Source: JBFKAV01 sp041621405 (GTDB lineage Bacteria; Pseudomonadota; Alphaproteobacteria; Rhodobacterales; Rhodobacteraceae). From it: a DNA stretch of 45,868 bases. Below the pieces are notes generated by a model. The model had not been told where the DNA came from and searched no databases. It worked only from the letters and a program-made list of their open reading frames with translations. Position numbers and translations under genes: made by a program. The first letter of the stretch is position 1. Each line of letters starts with the position of its first letter. Shown piece by piece: positions 1-8,038 of this stretch. The stretch spans positions 1 to 45,868 of the forward strand of contig JBFKAV010000008.1 of the NCBI GenBank assembly GCA_041621405.1, given 5' to 3'.

Positions 1-2
1 CC

Positions 3-404
3 GACGCGGAGGCCAAGGTGCTCAAGGATGTCACCACCTGGTGGAGGACCAACCGGAGCTGGATGATGCGCGCCGATATCCTGCGCCTCGACAGCCCCGA
101 TCCGTCGGTCGTCGCAGAACAGCAGATGGCCGAGGATGCCTCGCGCTTCGTCCTCTTCGCCGGCAAGACCGACACATCGCCCCAGATCGCGCCGCGCCCG
201 CTGCGCCTGACCGCGCTGGAGCCGGACGCACGCTACCGTGTCGATCTCATCAACCGCGCCGACGCCCCCGCCCTGTCGCGCGGCACGCCGGCGCTCAGGT
301 CCGGCCCGCTCAAGCTCAGCGGCCGCTACGTCATGACCCACGGCCTGACGCTGCCCTGGCATTTCCCCGAAACGATGTGGGTGGTCGAAGGAGCGCGGCT
401 ATGA
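3..404 (+). CDS. Alpha-galactosidase (GH36), C-terminal part
   Basis: The open frame enters from the left edge, so only about the last 133 residues are seen. The piece has the end of the GH36 catalytic barrel (a WWRTNRSWMMR-like stretch) followed by the small beta-sandwich tail containing RYRVDLINRAD-like and GLTLPWHFPETMWV-like segments typical of bacterial alpha-galactosidases. Members hydrolyse terminal alpha-1,6-galactosyl residues (melibiose, raffinose). The catalytic aspartates lie upstream of the window. It heads the plus-strand galactoside gene group: a beta-galactosidase, galM and galactose-oxidation genes follow. A 150-bp gap separates it from the next gene. GH36 is inferred from the tail alone; another GH36-like galactosidase is possible. 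Confidence 0.75.
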   Translation, partial: DAEAKVLKDVTTWWRTNRSWMMRADILRLDSPDPSVVAEQQMAEDASRFVLFAGKTDTSPQIAPRPLRLTALEPDARYRVDLINRADAPALSRGTPALRSGPLKLSGRYVMTHGLTLPWHFPETMWVVEGARL

Positions 405-554
405 GCGCCGTCCGCCGCGATCTCCTGGCGATGCATCGGTGCGCGCCGATTCCCGGGAGCCTCCAACCTCCCGTCCACCGCCCCGCCACAATGTGGCCTG
501 CCCAGCGCGCACCGCTCGCCGCATGACACGCACCGCCCGGAAGGAACGCCGCCG

Positions 555-1325
555 ATGACCCTCCCCACCACCTTCCACGACCTCCGGGGCGTCTCGGTCT
601 TCATCACCGGCGGCGGCTCGGGCATCGGCGCCTCGCTGACCGAGGGCTTCCTCCGCCAGGGCGCCGAGGTCGCCTTCGTCCAGCGCTCCGACGCCACGCC
701 GTTCTGCGACGCCATGGAGGAGGCCACCGGCAGGCGCCCCCATTTCCAGACCTGCGACATCACCAACGTCGCCGCGCTGAAGGCCGCGATCCTGGAGGCT
801 GCCGAGAAGCACGGCCCCGTCACCGTCCTCGTCAACAACGCCGCCAACGACCAGCGGCACGCCACGCTCGAGGTCGACGAGATCTTCTGGGACCGCTCGC
901 TTGCGATCAACCTCAAGGCCTATTTCTTCGCGGCCCAGGCGGTCATTCCGATGATGCGCGAGGCCGGCGGCGGCTCGATCGTCAACTTCTCGTCGATCAG
1001 CTACATGATGGGCAATGCCGGATACCCGGCCTACACCGCCGCCAATTCCGGCATCAACGGCCTGACCCGCAGCCTCGCCCGCGAATTCGGCCCCGACCGG
1101 ATCCGGGTCAACGCGCTCGCCCCGGGCTGGGTGCTGACCCAGAAGCAGAAGGAGATGTGGGTCACCCCCGAGGGCCTGCAGGCCCATCTCGACCGCCAGT
1201 GCCTGAAGGACACGCTTTCGCCCGAGGACATCGTCGGCGGCTGCCTGTTCCTCGCCTCGAAGGCGTCGAAAATGATGACAGGCCAGGCGCTTGTCATCGA
1301 CGGCGGCGTGGTGGTGACGGGATGA
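555..1325 (+). CDS. SDR-family sugar dehydrogenase (probable galactose 1-dehydrogenase)
   Basis: 256 residues with a classical short-chain dehydrogenase fold. The cofactor motif TGGGSGIG is near residue 18 and NNAAN near residue 94. The catalytic Ser is about residue 147 and Tyr is 160. The start is ATG 555, preceded by AAGGA at 541-545. Family knowledge plus neighbours (lactonase, dgoK, dgoA, galactosidases) suggest NAD(P)-dependent oxidation of D-galactose or a related aldose to its lactone. The stop overlaps dgoK by ATGA. Odd feature: the YxxxK motif reads YTAAN, so the usually essential Lys is Asn164. The frame is clean around it, so this does not look like a frameshift. Exact substrate unknown; another sugar or a sugar acid is possible. 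Confidence 0.8.
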   Translation: MTLPTTFHDLRGVSVFITGGGSGIGASLTEGFLRQGAEVAFVQRSDATPFCDAMEEATGRRPHFQTCDITNVAALKAAILEAAEKHGPVTVLVNNAANDQRHATLEVDEIFWDRSLAINLKAYFFAAQAVIPMMREAGGGSIVNFSSISYMMGNAGYPAYTAANSGINGLTRSLAREFGPDRIRVNALAPGWVLTQKQKEMWVTPEGLQAHLDRQCLKDTLSPEDIVGGCLFLASKASKMMTGQALVIDGGVVVTG

Positions 1326-2221
1326 GCCAGCCCGCCTGGATCGCGGTCGACTGGGGCACCACGCACCTCCGCGCCTGGGCGATGGCCGGGGACGGCAGCG
1401 TGATCGACGAGGCCAGGTCCGCCGACGGCATGGGAAGCCTCAAGCCCGAGGGCTTCGAACCCGTGCTCCTGAAGCTCGTCGGCCCCTGGATCGAAGGCCC
1501 CCTCGACATCGTCGCCTGCGGCATGGTCGGCTCCCGCCAGGGCTGGGTCGAGGCGCCCTACCGCGCCGTTCCCTGCGCCCCGCTCGGCCCGCCGCTGGCC
1601 CGCGCCCCGGCCCGCGACCCAAGGCTCCGGGTCCACGTCGTCCCCGGCCTGAAGCAGAGCCGCCCCGCCGACGTCATGCGCGGCGAGGAAACCCAGATCG
1701 CGGGCTTCCTCGCCCGCAACCCCGGCTTTGACGGCGTCCTCTGCCTGCCCGGCACCCATTCCAAGTGGGTCCACCTCAGCGCCGGCGAGGTCGTCTCCTT
1801 CGCCTCGTTCATGACCGGCGAGCTCTTCGCGCTCCTCTCGCAGGCCTCCGTCCTCCGCCACGGCCTCGCCGAGGGCTGGGACGACGCCGCCTTCGCCGAG
1901 GCCGTCTCCGACACGCTCTCCCGCCCCGAACGCCTCGCCGGCCAGCTCTTCGGCCTGCGCGCCGGCGGCCTCCTCGGCCAGCTCTCCGGCGCCGCCGCCC
2001 GGGCCCGGCTCTCAGGCCTCCTGATCGGCGCCGAGCTTGCCGCCGCGCGGCCCTACTGGCTCGGCCAGGAGGTCGCGCTCGTGGGCGCCGAACGGCTCCT
2101 GGACCTCTACTCCGAGGCCCTCGCCCGGCAGGGCTGCGCGCCCATTCGGGCGGAGGCGACGGCGATGACGCTCGCAGGCCTTGCCGCCGCCCGTGCGCTT
2201 CTGAAGGAGACCGCCGCATGA
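1322..2221 (+). CDS. dgoK: 2-dehydro-3-deoxygalactonokinase
   Basis: 299 residues, normal for DgoK. The N-terminus has the DWGTTHLRAW phosphate-binding loop of this ASKHA-type kinase family, followed by GMVGSRQGW and CLPGTHSKWV segments typical of DgoK. The enzyme uses ATP to phosphorylate 2-dehydro-3-deoxy-D-galactonate to KDPGal in the cytoplasm, the penultimate step of the De Ley-Doudoroff pathway. Start ATG 1322 overlaps the stop of the SDR gene by four bases, and its stop overlaps the dgoA start by four bases, so translation is probably coupled. Longer upstream starts would lie inside the SDR gene and are not supported. Confidence 0.93.
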   Translation: MSQPAWIAVDWGTTHLRAWAMAGDGSVIDEARSADGMGSLKPEGFEPVLLKLVGPWIEGPLDIVACGMVGSRQGWVEAPYRAVPCAPLGPPLARAPARDPRLRVHVVPGLKQSRPADVMRGEETQIAGFLARNPGFDGVLCLPGTHSKWVHLSAGEVVSFASFMTGELFALLSQASVLRHGLAEGWDDAAFAEAVSDTLSRPERLAGQLFGLRAGGLLGQLSGAAARARLSGLLIGAELAAARPYWLGQEVALVGAERLLDLYSEALARQGCAPIRAEATAMTLAGLAAARALLKETAA

Positions 2222-2820
2222 GCCGCCCCCTCATCGCCATCCTCCGCGGCATCTCCCCGAAGGAGGCCTTGGCCGTGGCCGAGGCCCTGATCGGGGCGGG
2301 CATCGACCGCATCGAGGTTCCGCTCAATTCGCCCGACCCGCTCGACTCGATCGAGGCCATCGCCAAGGCATTCGGCGCGGAGGCGCTGATCGGCGCCGGC
2401 ACGGTGCTGACGCCGGAAGAAGTCGCACAGGTCCGGGACGTCGGCGGCAGGCTCATCGTCTCGCCCAACATGGAGCCCGAGGTGATCGAGGCCACGAAGC
2501 GGCATGGCCTCGCAAGCTTCCCCGGCACCTTCACCGCCACCGAATGCCTGGCCGCGCTCCGCCACGGCGCCGACGGGCTCAAGGTCTTCCCCGCCGTGCA
2601 GATGGGTCCGGAGGGCCTGAACGCGCTCCGCGCCATCCTGCCGCCTGGAACCGAGGTCTTCGCTGTCGGCGGCGTCGGCGCGCCCGACTTCGCGGCCTGG
2701 CGCCGGGCCGGCGCCACCGGCTTCGGCATCGGCAGCGCGCTCTATGCCCCCGGCGCCACGCCGGAGGAGGTCGCCACCCGCGCCCGGGCGCTGGTCGAGG
2801 CCTGGGACGCCTCGGCATGA
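2218..2820 (+). CDS. dgoA: 2-dehydro-3-deoxy-6-phosphogalactonate aldolase
   Basis: 200 residues, class I KDPG/KDPGal aldolase family. The Schiff-base lysine is K122 in GLKVFPA, the general base is E33 in RIEVPLNSP, and the phosphate-binding GVGAP segment lies near the C-terminus. It splits KDPGal to pyruvate and glyceraldehyde 3-phosphate. It overlaps dgoK and the next gene by ATGA at both ends, so SDR, dgoK, dgoA and lactonase form one tightly coupled unit. The KDPGal rather than KDPG assignment comes mostly from pairing with dgoK. Confidence 0.93.
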   Translation: MSRPLIAILRGISPKEALAVAEALIGAGIDRIEVPLNSPDPLDSIEAIAKAFGAEALIGAGTVLTPEEVAQVRDVGGRLIVSPNMEPEVIEATKRHGLASFPGTFTATECLAALRHGADGLKVFPAVQMGPEGLNALRAILPPGTEVFAVGGVGAPDFAAWRRAGATGFGIGSALYAPGATPEEVATRARALVEAWDASA

Positions 2821-3683
2821 GCGCTCCCGCCACGGTCTTCGACCCCCGCCCCTGCCAGCTCGGCGAGGGCCCGCTCTGGCACCCGGAGCGGGGCCAGCTC
2901 TTCTGGTTCGACATCCTCGGCAAGAAGCTCCTCACCCGCGACGGAGAGACCGAGCGCGAGTGGAGCTTCCCCGGCCATGTCTCCGCCGCCGGCTGGATCG
3001 ACAGCGACACCCTGCTGATTGCCTCCGAGACCGGCCTCCACCGCTTCGATCTCGCGTCCGGCCGGGCGGAGGACCTGTTGCCGCTCGAGGCCGACGACAC
3101 CCGCACCCGCTCGAACGACGGCCGCGCCGACCCTCATGGCGGGTTCTGGATCGGCACCATGGGCAAGGCCGCCGAGCCCGGCTTCGGCGCCATCTACCGC
3201 CACCACAAGGGCGAGCTCCGCAAGCTCTTCGCCAAGGTCAGCATCCCCAACGCTATCGCCTTTCATCCCGACAGCCAGTTCGCGACCTTCACCGACACCT
3301 CCACACGCCAGGTGATGCGCGTGACCCTCGGCCCAGCCGGCTGGCCCCAGGGCGAGCCCGAGATCTTCCTCGACCTGCGCGCCGAGGCGCTCAACCCCGA
3401 CGGCGCCGTCTTCGACGCCGAGGGCAACCTCTGGCTCGCAGAATGGGGCGCCGCCCGCGTCTCCTGCTACGCCCCCGACGGCAAGAGGCTCCGGAGCGTC
3501 GCCGTCTCGGCCCAGCACGCATCCTGCCCCGCCTTCGGCGGCGCCGACCTCACGACGCTCTTCTGCACCACGGCAGGGCAGGGCGTGAGCCGCGACGACC
3601 GCGCGCGCTTCCCCCTTACCGGCCAGACCTTCGCGGTCCCGGGCATCGCCAGGGGCCAGGCCGAACACCGCGTGCGCCTCTGA
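2817..3683 (+). CDS. SMP-30/gluconolaconase-type sugar lactonase
   Basis: 288 residues, six-bladed beta-propeller of the SMP-30/gluconolactonase/regucalcin family. Expected metal ligands are visible: Glu in LGEGPLWH near residue 17, Asn in SIPNAIAFHPD near residue 145, and Asp in NPDGAVFD near residue 198. SRSNDGRADP-like and DPHGGFWIGTMG blades are typical. Such enzymes hydrolyse aldonolactones; here D-galactono-lactone is the likely substrate because the gene sits between dgoA and galactosidase genes. Start ATG 2817 overlaps dgoA by four bases. It supplies the hydrolysis step after the SDR dehydrogenase. Confidence 0.88.
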   Translation: MSAPATVFDPRPCQLGEGPLWHPERGQLFWFDILGKKLLTRDGETEREWSFPGHVSAAGWIDSDTLLIASETGLHRFDLASGRAEDLLPLEADDTRTRSNDGRADPHGGFWIGTMGKAAEPGFGAIYRHHKGELRKLFAKVSIPNAIAFHPDSQFATFTDTSTRQVMRVTLGPAGWPQGEPEIFLDLRAEALNPDGAVFDAEGNLWLAEWGAARVSCYAPDGKRLRSVAVSAQHASCPAFGGADLTTLFCTTAGQGVSRDDRARFPLTGQTFAVPGIARGQAEHRVRL

Positions 3684-3706
3684 TGCCCTCTGACTTCCGC
3701 TTGTTC

Positions 3707-3757
3707 CAAATACCGCGGGGGGTGTCGCCCGAAGGGCGACGGGGGGCGGCGCCCCCC
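3707..3757. repeat. Intergenic GC-rich hairpin repeat, copy A
   Basis: Begins with CAAATACC followed by a G-run, then two stable stem-loops: a 7-bp perfect stem at 3724-3730/3734-3740 and a second at 3741-3747/3751-3757 (GGGGGGC pairing with GCCCCCC). The same head plus hairpin arrangement recurs at 11924-11961. It lies between the lactonase and the GH42 gene, ending 26 bases before the GH42 start, where no Shine-Dalgarno is seen. Confidence 0.7.
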
Positions 3758-3783
3758 TCCCCGGCCGAACCAACGAGCTGCCC

Positions 3784-5700
3784 ATGACCCAACGCGCCCT
3801 CGGCACCTGCTATTACCCGGAGCACTGGCCCGAGGACTGGTGGGCCACCGACGCCGCCCGGATGCGCGACGCCGGCCTCAGCTGGGTCCGGATCGGTGAG
3901 TTCGCCTGGTCGCGCCTCGAGCCACGGCCGGGCAAGCTCGACTTCGGCTGGCTCGACGACGCCATCGGGACGCTGGGTCGCGCCGGGCTCAAGGTCGTGC
4001 TCGGGACGCCGACCGCCACCCCGCCGCGCTGGTTGCTGGAGAAGTTCCCCGACATGCTGGCGCTCGACAGCGAGGGGCGGCCACGCGACTTCGGCTCCCG
4101 CCGCCACTACTGCTTCAGCCACGAGGGCTACCGCGAGGAGGCCGGCCGCATCGTCGCGGCGCTCGCCGAAACCTACGGCCGCCACCCGCATGTCCACGCC
4201 TGGCAGACCGACAACGAGTACGGCTGCCACGACACCACGCTCTCCTACTCCCCGGCGGCGCTCAAGGCCTTCCGCGACTGGCTCGCCCGGCGCTACCAGT
4301 CGCCGCAGGCGCTGAACCGCGCCTGGGGCAACGTCTTCTGGTCGATGGAGTACGAAAGCTTCGACGAGATCGGCCTGCCGGTGCTCACCGTCACCGAGCC
4401 CAACCCGGCCCATGTCATGGCCTTCCGCCGCTTTTCCTCGGACCAGGTGGTCTCATTCAACCGGATGCAGGCCGAGATCATCCGCCGCCATTCCGACCGC
4501 CCGATCGCCCACAACTACATGGGCCGAATCACCGACTTTGACCATTTCGCCACCGGCGCCGACCTCGACATCGCGAGCTGGGACAGCTACCCGCTCGGCT
4601 TCCTCTCCGACCGCCTCGAGGCGAGCGAGGCGCACAAGCGGACGTTCCTCCGCCAGGGCGACCCGGATTTCCAGGCGTTCCACCACGATCTCTACCGCGC
4701 CGTCGGGCGCGGCCGCTGGTGGGTCATGGAGCAACAGCCGGGCCCGGTGAACTGGGCGCCCTGGAACCCCGCGCCCCTGCCCGGCATGGCCCGGCTCTGG
4801 GCCTGGGAGGCCTTCGCCCACGGCGCCGAGGCTGTGCTCTACTTCCGCTGGCGCCAGGCCCCCTTCGCGCAGGAGCAGATGCACGCCGGCCTGCTCCGGC
4901 CCGACTCGGCCGAGGCACCCGCCTGCGCCGAGGCCTCTGAGGTCGCCCGCGAGCTCGCGGCGATGCCTGAGGCGGCGCGGCGGGCGGGCACCGCCGCCGC
5001 ACCCGTCGCGCTCGTCTTCGACTACGCCTCGGCCTGGGCGTGGGAAACCCAGCCCCAGGGCCGCGACTTCGGCTATTTCCGCCTCGTCTTCGGTTTCTAC
5101 CGCGCGCTCCGCCGCCTGGGCCTCGACATCGACGTCATCGCTCCCGACACCACCGACCTCTCGGCCTGGAAGCTCATCCTCGCCCCCGGCCTCGCCACTC
5201 TCTCCGAGCCGATCAAGACCGCCCTCGCCGGTTTCGGGGGCGCAGCCATCCTCGGCCCCCGCACCAATTCGAAGACCGTGGAGATGTCGATCCCCGTGCC
5301 GCTCCCGCCCGCGCTCCCGGGCCTCAAGGCCACGGTCGCGAAGGTCGAGAGCCTGCCCCCCGGAATCGCCCACCGGCTCGAGCAGGGCGGCGAGGTCCGC
5401 CACTGGCTCGAACACCTCGAGACAGGCGCCGAGGTGGTCGAGCGCAGCACCGGCGGCCACCCGGTCCTGGTCCGGGCGGGAAAGCTCCACTACCTCGCCG
5501 GCTGGCCCGACGACGACGCGCTGATCCGCATCCTCGGCGCCGTCGCCAGGGCCGAAGGCCTCGCCACCGAAGACCTCCCCGACGGGCTCCGCCTCCGTGG
5601 CACCGATACCCATCTCTTCGCCTTCAACTACGGCCCCGAACCGGTGAGCTTCCGCGACGCCACGATCCCCAGCGCGGGCGTCCACTGGTGGCCGAGGTGA
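3784..5700 (+). CDS. Beta-galactosidase, GH42
   Basis: 638 residues, normal for GH42. The N-terminal barrel opens with GTCYYPEHWPEDWW. The acid/base Glu145 is in QTDNEYG and the nucleophile Glu316 in VMEQQPGPVNW. A trimerisation domain and a C-terminal beta domain (ending GVHWWPR) follow. There is no signal peptide, so it acts in the cytoplasm on imported beta-galactosides. Start ATG 3784 gives the conserved N-terminus, but no clear ribosome-binding site precedes it because the hairpin repeat at 3707-3757 occupies that spot. Its last bases overlap galM. Together with the upstream alpha-galactosidase it would feed galactose into the oxidative pathway genes. Confidence 0.93.
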   Translation: MTQRALGTCYYPEHWPEDWWATDAARMRDAGLSWVRIGEFAWSRLEPRPGKLDFGWLDDAIGTLGRAGLKVVLGTPTATPPRWLLEKFPDMLALDSEGRPRDFGSRRHYCFSHEGYREEAGRIVAALAETYGRHPHVHAWQTDNEYGCHDTTLSYSPAALKAFRDWLARRYQSPQALNRAWGNVFWSMEYESFDEIGLPVLTVTEPNPAHVMAFRRFSSDQVVSFNRMQAEIIRRHSDRPIAHNYMGRITDFDHFATGADLDIASWDSYPLGFLSDRLEASEAHKRTFLRQGDPDFQAFHHDLYRAVGRGRWWVMEQQPGPVNWAPWNPAPLPGMARLWAWEAFAHGAEAVLYFRWRQAPFAQEQMHAGLLRPDSAEAPACAEASEVARELAAMPEAARRAGTAAAPVALVFDYASAWAWETQPQGRDFGYFRLVFGFYRALRRLGLDIDVIAPDTTDLSAWKLILAPGLATLSEPIKTALAGFGGAAILGPRTNSKTVEMSIPVPLPPALPGLKATVAKVESLPPGIAHRLEQGGEVRHWLEHLETGAEVVERSTGGHPVLVRAGKLHYLAGWPDDDALIRILGAVARAEGLATEDLPDGLRLRGTDTHLFAFNYGPEPVSFRDATIPSAGVHWWPR

Positions 5701-6629
5701 CCTGCGAGAGCTTCGGCACGCTCGCGGACGGCCGCCCGGTCGAGCGCCTGACCATCGCCGCCGGCGATCTCACCGTCCGCATCCTCACCTTCGGCGCCGC
5801 CCTGCAGGATCTGCGCCTCGCCGGGGTCGCGCATCCGCTCACCCTCGGCAGCGACGACCTCGCCGACTACCAAGGCCCGATGCGCTATGCCGGCACCATC
5901 GTCGGCCCGGTCGCCAATCGCATCGCCGGCGCCTCGGCCGAGATCGACGGCCGGCGCCACCACTTCGAGGCCAACGACGGCCGGAACACGCTCCATGGCG
6001 GCCGAACCGGCACCCAGGGCAGGGTATGGGAGGTGCTCCGCCACGGCAGCGCCGAGCTCGCCCTCGGCCTCACCCTTGACGATGGCGAGGGCGGCTTTCC
6101 CGGCAATCGACGCATCACCGCGCGCTTCGTGGCCGAGGCCCCGGCACGCCTCACCCTCACGCTCGCCGCCGAGACCGACGCGCCGACGCTCGTGAACCTC
6201 GCCAACCACAGCTACTGGCGCTTGGGCGGCCCCGGCGCGCCACAGGAGCTCCGCTCCCCCGCCGAACGCTACCTGCCGACCGGCGCCGAGAACCTGCCCA
6301 CCGGCGAGATTGCCCCGGTCGAGGGCACGAGGTTCGATTTCCGCACGCCGCGCCGCGTCGGGGGGCAAGGTTACGACCACTGCCTCTGCCTCGCACGCGC
6401 CCGCCGCCCGCTCACCCGCGCCGCCGAACTTGCCGGCGGCGGCCTCAGGATGGCAATGGAGACCACCGAGCCCGGGCTCCAGGTCTTTGACGGCCACGCC
6501 GAGGGATGGGTCGCGCTCGAGGCGCAGGGCTGGCCCGATGCGCCCAATCGGCCGGAGTTCCCGTCGATCCTCCTCCGCCCCGGCACGCGCTACGAGCAGG
6601 TCACCCGCTGGAGGTTCGAGCGGGATTGA
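5697..6629 (+). CDS. galM: Aldose 1-epimerase (galactose mutarotase)
   Basis: About 310 residues of the galactose-mutarotase fold. Visible landmarks are VGPVANRIAGA, NTLHGG (conserved His), VNLANHSYW (catalytic His) and a C-terminal Glu region EFPSILLRPGTRYEQVTRW. It interconverts alpha and beta aldose anomers and so supplies the anomer used by the dehydrogenase. No ATG fits; GTG 5697 (GTGA overlap with the GH42 stop) or GTG 5688 (giving an MAEV start) are the candidates, and I chose the overlap. It is the last gene of the galactoside group and faces puuD. Confidence 0.9.
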   Translation: MTCESFGTLADGRPVERLTIAAGDLTVRILTFGAALQDLRLAGVAHPLTLGSDDLADYQGPMRYAGTIVGPVANRIAGASAEIDGRRHHFEANDGRNTLHGGRTGTQGRVWEVLRHGSAELALGLTLDDGEGGFPGNRRITARFVAEAPARLTLTLAAETDAPTLVNLANHSYWRLGGPGAPQELRSPAERYLPTGAENLPTGEIAPVEGTRFDFRTPRRVGGQGYDHCLCLARARRPLTRAAELAGGGLRMAMETTEPGLQVFDGHAEGWVALEAQGWPDAPNRPEFPSILLRPGTRYEQVTRWRFERD

Positions 6630-6704
6630 TGCACTCCGGATGCCAGGCACTTCACCCTGTTTGGTATAATCCGCGGGAGCGCTCGGTGGCATGCAGCCCC
6701 CGGC

Positions 6705-7937
6705 CTAGCCGCCGGCGCGCGCCCCCCGGAACCAAGCCACGATCGCCGCCCGCTCGTCCTCCTCCATGAAGGAGAGATTGGCCGGCGGCATCGCGTGGCT
6801 CACGCCCGCCTGCAGGTAGATCTCGCGGGCGTTCCGCGCCACCTGCTCGGGACTGTCGAGCCGCACGTCCTTCGGCGCCCAGTAAAGCCCCTCCCAGTTC
6901 GGCTCGGCCGCGTGGCACATCGAGCAGCGCCCGAGCACGATGTCGGTCACGTCCTCGAACCCTGCGGCCTCGGCGTAGCGCAGCGCCGCGCCGGACAGCG
7001 CCGCCTCCTCCGCCGCCTCGGCCTCGGGCGACTTCAGCGTCGAGAGCCAGGCCACCACTATGAACAGGATCACGGTCGCGGCCCAGGTCCAGGTCGGGTT
7101 CCCGCGCCTTGCATGGATCGAGTTGAAGTAGTGCCGGATCGTCACTCCCATCAGGAACACCAGGCTCGCAATGAGCCAGTTGAAGTGCGAGGCGAAGGCC
7201 ATCGGGTAGTGGTTCGACAGCATCAGGAAGAGGACCGGCAGCGTCAGGTAGTTGTTGTGGGTGCTGCGCTGCTTGGCGATCTTGCCGTACTTGGGGTCGG
7301 GCGCGCGGCCGGCCTTGAGATCGTCCACCACGATGACCTGGTTCGGGATGATGACGAAGAACACGTTGGCCGACATGATCGTCGCGGTGAAGGCGCCGAG
7401 ATGCAGGAGCGCCGCGCGGCCCGTGAACACCTGGGTATAGCCCCAGGCCATCGCGACGAGGATGACGTAGAGCCCGATCATCAGCCGGGTGTTGTCCTCG
7501 CCGAAGCGGCTCTTGCAGATCAGGTCGTAGGCGACCCAGCCGAAGCCGAGCGAGGCGAGCGAGATCCCCACCGCCACCCAGGCCGGGATGTCGAGCACGT
7601 TCGGGTCGACGAGGTAGAACTCGGCGCCGAGGTAGTAGACGAGGACCAGCATGGCGAAGCCGGAAAGCCAGGTGGCATAGCTTTCCCACTTGAACCAGGT
7701 CAGGTGCTCGGGCATCGCCGCCGGGGCCACCAGGTATTTCTGGATGTGGTAGAAGCCGCCGCCGTGCACCTGCCACTCCTCGCCATCCGCGCCCGAGGGC
7801 GGCGGCGGGTCGCGGCGCAGTCCGAGGTCGAGGGCGATGAAGTAGAAGGACGAGCCGATCCAGGCGATGCCCGTGATCGCGTGCAGCCAGCGCATGGCGA
7901 ATTCGAGCCAGGCCCCCATCACCACGAAGTCGTACAT
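6705..7937 (-). CDS. puuD: Membrane urate hydroxylase with cytochrome c tail
   Basis: 410 residues. The N-terminal part is a multi-helix membrane domain (about nine hydrophobic segments, opening MYDFVVMGAWLEFAMRWLHAITGIAWIGSSFYF). The C-terminal part is a periplasmic c-type cytochrome with heme motif C338-S-M-C341-H342 and an MPPANL axial-Met segment. The family (PuuD) oxidises urate to 5-hydroxyisourate, passing electrons to the respiratory chain rather than directly to oxygen. Start ATG at 7937 is chosen because a strong GGGAGGAAG lies just upstream; a longer frame to 7982 adds residues the family lacks. It is divergent from the LysR gene at 8039 and makes the substrate of HiuH encoded nearby. 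Confidence 0.93.
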   Translation of the reverse strand: MYDFVVMGAWLEFAMRWLHAITGIAWIGSSFYFIALDLGLRRDPPPPSGADGEEWQVHGGGFYHIQKYLVAPAAMPEHLTWFKWESYATWLSGFAMLVLVYYLGAEFYLVDPNVLDIPAWVAVGISLASLGFGWVAYDLICKSRFGEDNTRLMIGLYVILVAMAWGYTQVFTGRAALLHLGAFTATIMSANVFFVIIPNQVIVVDDLKAGRAPDPKYGKIAKQRSTHNNYLTLPVLFLMLSNHYPMAFASHFNWLIASLVFLMGVTIRHYFNSIHARRGNPTWTWAATVILFIVVAWLSTLKSPEAEAAEEAALSGAALRYAEAAGFEDVTDIVLGRCSMCHAAEPNWEGLYWAPKDVRLDSPEQVARNAREIYLQAGVSHAMPPANLSFMEEDERAAIVAWFRGARAGG

Positions 7938-7987
7938 GGCTCTTCCTCCCTCGGTTAGCTGCCACGCTATACCGGCGACCACCTTTC

Positions 7988-8001
7988 TGATAAGCCAATC
8001 A
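7988..8001. promoter_or_regulatory. Candidate LysR operator between puuD and lysR
   Basis: TGAT-N6-ATCA inverted repeat in the 101-bp divergent gap, of the size of a LysR T-N11-A box and placed about 50 bp upstream of puuD and 37 bp upstream of the regulator. Position and symmetry are seen; binding by the adjacent LysR is inference. Confidence 0.4.
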
Positions 8002-8038
8002 ATACAGGAGGACTTTCAAAGAGACCCGAACAATCGCG

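Noticed and set aside
2742..3806. 354-codon open frame on the minus strand
   Set aside because: Antisense to the lactonase gene, with low-complexity Gly/Ala/Val translation and no family features.
6656..6700. Possible fourth copy of the hairpin repeat
   Set aside because: Only loose similarity (CCGCGGG after an AT stretch) and no matching hairpin.
6652..7998. 448-codon minus-strand frame over puuD
   Set aside because: Shifted shadow of puuD; the heme motif and membrane helices occur only in the 6705-7937 frame.
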